64,000 nucleotides of DNA from positions 1,054,001 through 1,118,000 of the forward strand of contig NZ_CP022989.1 of the NCBI RefSeq assembly GCF_002278075.1, read 5' to 3'. The notes under the pieces were generated by a model. The model worked only from the letters and a program-made list of their open reading frames with translations. It was not told the origin of the DNA and did not search any database. This DNA is from Paraburkholderia aromaticivorans. GTDB taxonomy: Bacteria > Pseudomonadota > Gammaproteobacteria > Burkholderiales > Burkholderiaceae. Shown here in pieces: positions 59,038 through 64,000 of this stretch (the first letter of the stretch is position 1; each line of letters begins with the position of its first letter). Position numbers and translations under genes: made by a program.

Positions 59038-59059
59038 GCATGTGACCTAGGTCACATGC
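59038..59059. promoter_or_regulatory. Perfect CRP-type palindrome
   Basis: TGTGA-CCTAGG-TCACA, extended on each side by GCA/TGC, is a perfect 22-bp palindrome. It matches the consensus site of CRP/Vfr-type regulators (TGTGA-N6-TCACA). It lies 61 bases upstream of the dehydrogenase ATG and about 300 bases from pckG, in the shared divergent region. A weak -10 (CATAAC at 59072) follows it at class II-like distance. Confidence 0.72.
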
Positions 59060-59119
59060 TGGGACAGTCAGCATAACACTCCGTTCCGCACCACCAAGGT
59101 GCGTCGCAAGACACATACC

Positions 59120-60133
59120 ATGAAGATTGCCATCCTCGACGATTACCAGGACGCCGTTCGCAAGCTCGACTGCTTTCAATTGCTGGCCGACCATGAGGTC
59201 AAGGTTTTCAACAACACCGTCCGCGGTCTCGGCCAGTTGGCAAGCCGCCTTTCCGAAGTCGACGCACTCGTCCTGATTCGCGAACGCACGCGCATCAGCT
59301 CACAACTGCTCGACAAATTGCCGCGTTTGCGCATGATCAGCCAAACGGGCAAGGTTTCGAGCCACATCGATCTGGCGGCTTGTACCGAGCGCGGCATTGC
59401 CGTGCTGGAAGGCACCGGTTCGCCGTTCGCGCCTGCCGAGTTGACGTGGGCTCTCATCATGGCGGCCCAGCGGCGGATTCCGCAATACGTAGCAAACCTT
59501 AAGCAAGGAGCCTGGCAGCAGTCTGGCTTGAAGACGTCGGCATTGCCGCCGAACTTCGGGCTGGGCCAGGTGCTGCGCGGCCAGACGCTGGGGATCTGGG
59601 GTTACGGCAAGATCGGCCAGTTGCTTGCCGGATACGGCAAGGCATTCGGCATGAACGTGCTGATCTGGGGCCGCGAGCATTCGCGCGAAGCCGCTCGTGC
59701 CGACGGCTATGGCGTGGCGGAAAGCCGCGAGGCATTGTTCGAGCAAAGCGACGTGCTGTCGCTACATTTGCGCCTGCACGACGACACCCGCGGCATCGTC
59801 AAACAGGAAGACCTGATGCGGATGAAGCCCACCGCGCTGCTCGTGAACACGAGCCGGGCCGAACTGCTCGACGAAAACGCGCTGGTCAACGCGCTGTCGC
59901 ACAATCGTCCGGGAATGGTCGCCATCGACGTCTATGAAAGCGAGCCGATTTTGCAGGGCTACAGCCTGCTGCGCATGGAAAACGTGATCTGCACGCCGCA
60001 CATCGGCTATGTGGAACGGGAAAGCTACGAGCAGTATTTCACCGCGGCGTTCAACAACATTCTGGCTTTCGACGCCGGCAATACCGCCAGCGTGGCCAAT
60101 CCGGAAGCCTTGCAGGGCGGCCGCCGGCGTTAA
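59120..60133 (+). CDS. D-2-hydroxyacid dehydrogenase family protein
   Basis: A 337-residue NAD(P)-dependent dehydrogenase of the D-isomer 2-hydroxyacid family. The nucleotide fold has LGIWGYGKIGQ (GxGxxG), the catalytic Arg lies in VNTSRAELLD and the catalytic His in TPHIGYVE. Substrate is unknown; the closest general likeness is to phosphoglycerate dehydrogenase-like proteins. I chose the ATG at 59120 (MKIAILDDYQ), where the first beta strand begins, over 59099. Expression may be cAMP-CRP controlled given the palindrome upstream. Confidence 0.87.
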   Translation: MKIAILDDYQDAVRKLDCFQLLADHEVKVFNNTVRGLGQLASRLSEVDALVLIRERTRISSQLLDKLPRLRMISQTGKVSSHIDLAACTERGIAVLEGTGSPFAPAELTWALIMAAQRRIPQYVANLKQGAWQQSGLKTSALPPNFGLGQVLRGQTLGIWGYGKIGQLLAGYGKAFGMNVLIWGREHSREAARADGYGVAESREALFEQSDVLSLHLRLHDDTRGIVKQEDLMRMKPTALLVNTSRAELLDENALVNALSHNRPGMVAIDVYESEPILQGYSLLRMENVICTPHIGYVERESYEQYFTAAFNNILAFDAGNTASVANPEALQGGRRR

Positions 60134-60205
60134 ACGCCTCCCGCTGGCGGACAGATCATCGCGGCGCGTGCAGCGCCGAGCGTTTTCACGCCGCCGGCGC
60201 TCACC

Positions 60206-61084
60206 TCATCGCGCCGCTTCGTGCGCGGCGGCTTCCAGCAGATCGGGCATGCGTTCCAGGAAGGTCTCGCCATCGGCGCGGCCCAGGTTATACGCGTGCA
60301 CCATCTGCGAGGGGCTCGTGTAATCCCAACTGGAAATCGGCACTTTGCGCGACGGCTGTACATAAAGCCGTTGCTGCACGCCGTGCGGCACGACGAACAT
60401 CTGCGGTCGCGGATAGAGGCGGGTGACCATCACCAGCACGTTGCCGGGCGCCTCGGCGTCGAGTGCGCCGACCGGCACGTTGTCGACCATCCCGCCGTCC
60501 AGCACCGGCCGGCCGTTGCGCCGCAAAACCGGCGTGAACGGCGGCGTACTCGACGATTGCAGGATCAGGTCCGCCAGATCCTCGACGCTTGCGCAGTCCT
60601 GCGCGCGCACGAACTCCGGATGAAAGCCAAGCGTCTGGCCGAGCGTGGGATGCAGCGTCTTGCGCACGTACTTTTCGATGTTGTATGCGATCAGGCCGGC
60701 TGCCACCGCGCTGCGCGCACCGAGCCAGCGCGGCAGATGCGACACGCCGATGCGGATTTCCGGCGCGTCGGCGAGCGTCGAAAACTTCTCGCCGTAGATG
60801 TCGAGCAGCGCCTGGCGGTAGATGCGGTAATGCGGAAACACCGACTCGCTGCGCAGCAGGTTGCCCCAGTAAGCGTTGCGGGTGTTGTGGCGCAGCGCGT
60901 CCTCGTAATAGCGCATTACCCAGTCGGAATCGCGCGTGTAGAGCATGCACGCCGTGGCGGCGCCGGCCGAAATGCCGGTGATGACGCGCGGCCGGATCCG
61001 CAACTCCGGCTGCACCACGTCCCAGAAACCCGCCTGCCACCAGCAGCGATTGCCGCCGCCGGCGAATACGACCTGATCGAACAT
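60206..61084 (-). CDS. Patatin-like phospholipase
   Basis: A 292-residue lipid acyl hydrolase of the patatin family. The oxyanion motif is GGGNR (9-13), the nucleophile Ser39 is in GISAG (37-41) and the catalytic Asp in VLDGGMVDN. No signal peptide or membrane segment is seen, so it is probably cytosolic. It hydrolyses lipid esters; the substrate is unknown. It lies directly upstream of nothing obvious on its strand, 36 bases after the thioesterase gene, so the two may be co-transcribed. Confidence 0.87.
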   Translation of the reverse strand: MFDQVVFAGGGNRCWWQAGFWDVVQPELRIRPRVITGISAGAATACMLYTRDSDWVMRYYEDALRHNTRNAYWGNLLRSESVFPHYRIYRQALLDIYGEKFSTLADAPEIRIGVSHLPRWLGARSAVAAGLIAYNIEKYVRKTLHPTLGQTLGFHPEFVRAQDCASVEDLADLILQSSSTPPFTPVLRRNGRPVLDGGMVDNVPVGALDAEAPGNVLVMVTRLYPRPQMFVVPHGVQQRLYVQPSRKVPISSWDYTSPSQMVHAYNLGRADGETFLERMPDLLEAAAHEAAR

Positions 61085-61120
61085 CCTGATTCTTCCTCTT
61101 ATGCGGCTCTCTGACCCGTA

Positions 61121-61525
61121 CTAGTCGAGCAGTGCGTAGGTCGTGGTGGCGTGGACGGCCATGTTGCCGGATTCGTCGAACAGTTCGACTTCACCGAACA
61201 CCAGGTTGCGGCCCATGCGCAGCACGCGGGCGGTGATCAGCACGTCGCCCTTGCGCACCGCGCGCATGAAATTGATGTTGAGCGAGACCGTGCTCATCGG
61301 CTTGAAACCGCCGAGCGCGGCCGAAATGGCGACGATCATGGCTGTGTCGGCCGCGGCCATGAAGACCTGACCGCAGATCACGCCGCCCGCATGACGCAGC
61401 CCGCCCGAAAACGGCAGGCGCAGCGTGGCGCTTTCTTCATCGACCTTGACCGGTGTCAGCGTGAGCGCGCGGACCCACGGCGCGAGGATGCGGTCGAGCA
61501 ATTCGATAATCTCTTTGTCATCCAT
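61121..61525 (-). CDS. PaaI-family hotdog thioesterase
   Basis: A 134-residue single-hotdog acyl-CoA thioesterase. The helix block HAGGVICGQVFMAAADTAMIVAI (seen in part as GGVICGQVFMAAADTA) with the catalytic Asp and the following STVSLNINFMRAVRKGDVL are the PaaI/YdiI signature. It would hydrolyse acyl-CoA esters; specificity is unknown. The ATG at 61525 follows GGGGAT. Together with the patatin gene it suggests a small lipid-handling unit, which is inference. Confidence 0.85.
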   Translation of the reverse strand: MDDKEIIELLDRILAPWVRALTLTPVKVDEESATLRLPFSGGLRHAGGVICGQVFMAAADTAMIVAISAALGGFKPMSTVSLNINFMRAVRKGDVLITARVLRMGRNLVFGEVELFDESGNMAVHATTTYALLD

Positions 61526-61687
61526 GGCGATCCCCGGTCGAAAGCCGCACGATGTGTCGCGCGGCAAAGTGTCCGCGACATGATACCGGGACGATATCGC
61601 CAGCGTGTTTTTGACGACAGCGCGTCCGTCGAGGAATGCCTCGGGGCCGACAATGCAAATTTTTTTTAAGAAATCTGCTAAAGGGGC

Positions 61688-61716
61688 TTGGCAAGCTCGA
61701 AAAATTTCTGCATAAT
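61688..61716 (+). promoter_or_regulatory. tRNA-Lys promoter
   Basis: TTGGCA (61688-61693) and CATAAT (61711-61716), spacer exactly 17 bases; the -10 ends 13 bases before the tRNA. Confidence 0.75.
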
Positions 61717-61729
61717 TTCGCTTCTGTTG

Positions 61730-61805
61730 GGGGCGTTAGCTCAGTTGGTAGAGCAGCGGACTCTTAATCCGTAGGTCGAGTGTTCGAGTCACTCACGCCC
61801 CACCA
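61730..61805 (+). tRNA. tRNA-Lys (CTT)
   Basis: Complete cloverleaf: acceptor GGGGCGT/ACGCCCC, D-arm GCTC/GAGC, anticodon stem with loop CTCTTAA (anticodon CTT), T-arm GAGTG/CACTC with TTCGAGT, discriminator A and encoded CCA. The integrase gene nearby points to its 3' end as the integration site of the adjacent element. Confidence 0.97.
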
Positions 61806-61815
61806 AGCATTCAAA

Positions 61816-61843
61816 AGGCTCCCGAGCGTTCGGGAGCCTTTTT
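61816..61843. terminator. Bidirectional terminator between tRNA-Lys and the integrase gene
   Basis: A perfect 10-bp stem AGGCTCCCGA/TCGGGAGCCT with a 4-nt loop, A-run on the left and T-run on the right. Confidence 0.92.
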
Positions 61844-61860
61844 CGTTTCTGGCGCCGTAG

Positions 61861-62871
61861 CTACAGCGTAGCTGCATCTACGAGTACGGAATCCAGCCGC
61901 GATGCTGCGGCGGCAAGGTGATCCGGTGCCAAGTGAGCGTAGCGCTCCACCATCGCCCCGGTTCTCCACCCACCCAATCTCTGTAGCTCATGGGTCGGCG
62001 TTCCTGCCTGCCGCTGCCAGGTCGCCCAGGTATGTCTCAAGTCATGCCAGCGAAAGTCCTCGATGCCAGCCCGCATCAAGGCAGCTCGCCAAGCCTTCGT
62101 ATTAGCTGAATTGATCGGCCGCCCCCTGAAAGTGAAAACTCGCTGGGGGTGCCGCCCAATCTGTCGCTTGAGTACATCCATCGCCGTCTCGCTCAACGGA
62201 ACCGCAATAGGGCGGCGGTTCTTTGATTGCGTACCCTTGACCCAGGCATGGCGCAGCTCCAGATTCACCTGCGCCCACTCCAGCTTGAGAACGTTGCTCT
62301 GTCTCAAACCCGTTGCCAAGGCAAACAGCACGCAATCGCGCTGATGCTCCGGTAACTCCTGGAGCAGGCTGCGGGCCTGCTCCGGAGTCAACGACCGTTC
62401 ACGGTTATTTGCTTCTTTAAAGAGCCTGACCTTGGGCACCTTGTCGATCCACTCCCATTCGTCTCGTGCCCGAAGAAGAATGGATCGAACCAGTGCCAGG
62501 TAGCGGTTGCATGTGCCTTTCGAACCCTCTTTAAGCCTCGCGGACCTGATTCGATCGATCACATCCATCGTGATTTCATCGAGATTCAGGCTACCAAGAT
62601 AAGCATGCAGCCATACCAGCTTCCGCTTGTCCTCTTTATGCGTGGCCTTTTCCGAGGTTTCCTCCAGCCAGCGAACAACCGCCTCACGCCAAGAACGCTT
62701 GGGCTTAACCCCAAGACGTTCTTGCTGCCACAGCGACGCCTTCAGCATGTCGTGATATTCCTGAGCCGCTACTTTGTCAGCAGTCCCAGTACTTCGCTGT
62801 ATTGCCGGTCCACTGCGTGGCGTGAGCTTGACCCACCAATAGGGGGAGTCCTTGCGTTTGAAGAGTGACAT
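61861..62871 (-). CDS. int: Site-specific tyrosine integrase
   Basis: A 336-residue phage/ICE-type integrase. After an N-terminal arm-type and core-binding region, the catalytic set is complete: Arg190 (ATGLRQSN), His276 and Arg279 (HDLRHTWAT), Trp302 in GGWR at the His/Trp position, and nucleophile Tyr311. The gene is convergent with tRNA-Lys, whose 3' end is the presumed att site. AAGGAA precedes the ATG at 62871, which lies 103 bases inside the upstream HTH gene. Confidence 0.93.
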   Translation of the reverse strand: MSLFKRKDSPYWWVKLTPRSGPAIQRSTGTADKVAAQEYHDMLKASLWQQERLGVKPKRSWREAVVRWLEETSEKATHKEDKRKLVWLHAYLGSLNLDEITMDVIDRIRSARLKEGSKGTCNRYLALVRSILLRARDEWEWIDKVPKVRLFKEANNRERSLTPEQARSLLQELPEHQRDCVLFALATGLRQSNVLKLEWAQVNLELRHAWVKGTQSKNRRPIAVPLSETAMDVLKRQIGRHPQRVFTFRGRPINSANTKAWRAALMRAGIEDFRWHDLRHTWATWQRQAGTPTHELQRLGGWRTGAMVERYAHLAPDHLAAAASRLDSVLVDAATL

Positions 62872-63071
62872 ATATCGTTCCTTGCAGTGTCACCCTGCAA
62901 CGCTCGCCGCGTATATTGTGACCGGATGTGTTCGATCAGGTCAATTTTGAGAAAAACCCAGCGCTTGCCGATCTTGGCACCAGGGACAGCCCCGGTTTTC
63001 GCCTTTTCCAGCAGCGTGACTGGATGAATCTTCAGGAACTCGGCGGCCTGTTGCAGGGTGAACGTCTCCAT
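62769..63071 (-). CDS. Helix-turn-helix (excisionase-like) DNA-binding protein
   Basis: A 100-residue protein starting METFTLQQAAEFLKIHPVTL, a MerR/HTH_17-type winged helix of the kind used by excisionases and AlpA-like regulators (AKTGAVPGAKIGKRWVF is the wing region). About 55 residues form the domain; the C-terminal 35 or so overlap the integrase gene in another frame and look unstructured. It sits 3 bases after the relaxase gene. A role as excisionase or regulator of int is inferred from family and position. Confidence 0.8.
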   Translation of the reverse strand: METFTLQQAAEFLKIHPVTLLEKAKTGAVPGAKIGKRWVFLKIDLIEHIRSQYTRRALQGDTARNDICHSSNARTPPIGGSSSRHAVDRQYSEVLGLLTK

Positions 63072-63074
63072 GCA

Positions 63075-64000
63075 TCAGCCCCCGATTTCCGGGCCGTCAT
63101 GCCGATGCCGACCGGCTGAATCCAGCTCCAGCGCAGCGCCCTTGGCGCTCTCACGCGATACGGCATCGGACAACATGGAGCGATCATCGGTATAAATCGT
63201 GACCTCATCCCGAGCGCGCGAAATCGCGACGTACCACGCGTTCTCGTTCATCGTCATGCTGTGGCTGTCGGCCTCGACCAATACACGATCGACGGTTTGC
63301 CCTTGGGATGCATGAACCGTCACGCAGTAGCCATGATCGAGATGCAGCGGTTGCGACGCATCGAGTATCAGTTGCCGACCGTCTTCCCGGCCGAGCGTCA
63401 CTGTTTGCCGTTCGGCATCGATGCCCGTGACGATTGCCCGATCTCCGTTTGCAATTTCACGTCCGTAATCGTTCGCCGTTAGCCGGACAGCATCGCCCAA
63501 CGCCAGCTCCCGGGAAACCAGTTGATACGCGCTCAGGTTGCTCTGAATGGCCGGACGCCACTCAACTCGCCCCCCATCACTACGGAGCAGCGTAACGCGC
63601 CCTTGAGATACCTCCTCAACCCGAGCCCAGTCTCCCCGGCCGATTCCCAGCGATGCGTACAATTTCTGAGCCTGGACAACGTCGCCAGCTTGATAGGACA
63701 AGGAACTGCGGGCCTGTGCCATCGTCAGGTCCTTACGCTCCATCGTGGCGACCATGACCCCATGCCCCGCCAGCCCCAACGCTGTCCGAACCTGTTCGTT
63801 GATAGAGGTTCTAGCCGCGCGGGTGCCAGCGACAATCAACGATGCCTTACGCTCATCCGGCGACAGTCCGGAAAATTCTCGCGCAATGGCCTGGTGGCGC
63901 TCGCGGCCATCATTGATTTCGATCACGTTCCGGGAGAGCGCCGACAGCGAGCGCGCACCATCGCCACGTGCAGCCAGCTCCACGGCATGGCGCAGACGCG
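63075..64000 (-). CDS. MobF/TraI-type conjugative relaxase, C-terminal helicase part (5' end beyond window)
   Basis: At least 308 residues on the minus strand; the frame is open to the right edge. The sequence is the RecD/TraI-like superfamily 1 helicase C-terminal domain: IVAGTRAART near the start, GYCVTVHASQGQTVDRVLVEA-like motif V (seen as VHASQGQTVDRVLV) and motif VI NAWYVAISRARDEVTIYTDD. Such proteins nick and unwind the transferred strand in conjugation. The relaxase domain itself, with its catalytic Tyr, is not in view, so a RecD2-like helicase is the alternative. Confidence 0.82.
   Translation of the reverse strand, partial: RLRHAVELAARGDGARSLSALSRNVIEINDGRERHQAIAREFSGLSPDERKASLIVAGTRAARTSINEQVRTALGLAGHGVMVATMERKDLTMAQARSSLSYQAGDVVQAQKLYASLGIGRGDWARVEEVSQGRVTLLRSDGGRVEWRPAIQSNLSAYQLVSRELALGDAVRLTANDYGREIANGDRAIVTGIDAERQTVTLGREDGRQLILDASQPLHLDHGYCVTVHASQGQTVDRVLVEADSHSMTMNENAWYVAISRARDEVTIYTDDRSMLSDAVSRESAKGAALELDSAGRHRHDGPEIGG

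Larger units (their letters stand above)
61783..64000. mobile_element. End of an integrative (mobilizable or conjugative) element at tRNA-Lys
   Basis: An integrase, an HTH/excisionase-like gene and a TraI-type relaxase-helicase lie side by side next to the 3' end of an intact tRNA-Lys gene. This is the standard signature of a genomic island integrated by tRNA-directed recombination. The DNA from 61861 is visibly less GC-rich than the core genome. The left boundary is placed at the tRNA 3' half by inference; the other end and second att copy lie beyond the window. Confidence 0.8.

Overview
This 64-kb window is a high-GC (roughly mid-60s percent by eye) chromosomal segment of a beta-proteobacterium of the Burkholderiaceae, most likely Paraburkholderia. 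The evidence is gene order and protein family type: metK beside a lipid A acyltransferase and dapF, a one-cysteine DksA, metX-metW, mreBCD-mrdA-rodA divergent from gatCAB, a QueE with the Cx14CxxC cluster motif, and def-fmt-lysE-htpX-rsmB-DUF4390-ntrY-ntrX. Almost all of it is ordinary core genome. The clearest accessory DNA is the last ~2.2 kb.

Layout. 1-3.9 kb: an aldo/keto reductase cut by the left edge, a small membrane protein, a PhyH-type dioxygenase, one Arg-rich hypothetical, and metK with a strong promoter and a structured leader of about 160 nt. 3.9-10.1 kb: lipid A acyltransferase, dapF-DUF484-xerC, an RlmI-type rRNA methyltransferase and a His-rich CobW-family GTPase. 10.1-15.5 kb: dksA, hslVU and, on the other strand, a RegB/RegA-type redox two-component pair. 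15.6-25.2 kb: a TPR/glycosyltransferase-like protein, a Cys-rich CWC protein, argB, a HAD nucleotidase overlapping slmA, a SAM-II riboswitch and metX-metW, then ampG and an M48 protease.

25.3-41.6 kb: xth, ppk2 and gatCAB on the minus strand; the divergent mreB-mreC-mreD-mrdA-rodA cell-elongation cluster; a Sel1 protein and an HpcH aldolase; the queC-queE-queD queuosine operon; and tRNA-Phe. 41.7-50.4 kb: the def-to-ntrX minus-strand run. 50.6-61.5 kb: dprA, a thioredoxin, topB, a LysR regulator, pckG, a D-2-hydroxyacid dehydrogenase preceded by a perfect CRP-type palindrome, a patatin and a thioesterase.

61.7-64.0 kb: tRNA-Lys(CTT), then a convergent tyrosine integrase, an overlapping HTH (excisionase-like) gene and the C-terminal end of a MobF/TraI-type relaxase-helicase running off the right edge. 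This is the tRNA-proximal end of an integrative mobilizable or conjugative element.

Methionine/SAM metabolism recurs (metK, metX, metW, several SAM-dependent methyltransferases), and RNA-level control is visible at metX and possible at metK. No complete previously undescribed multi-gene system is visible. The best leads are the metX leader RNA, the metK leader hairpin, the CRP-like palindrome and the truncated mobile element. All functional calls come from reading motifs and recalled family features; no database search was run.
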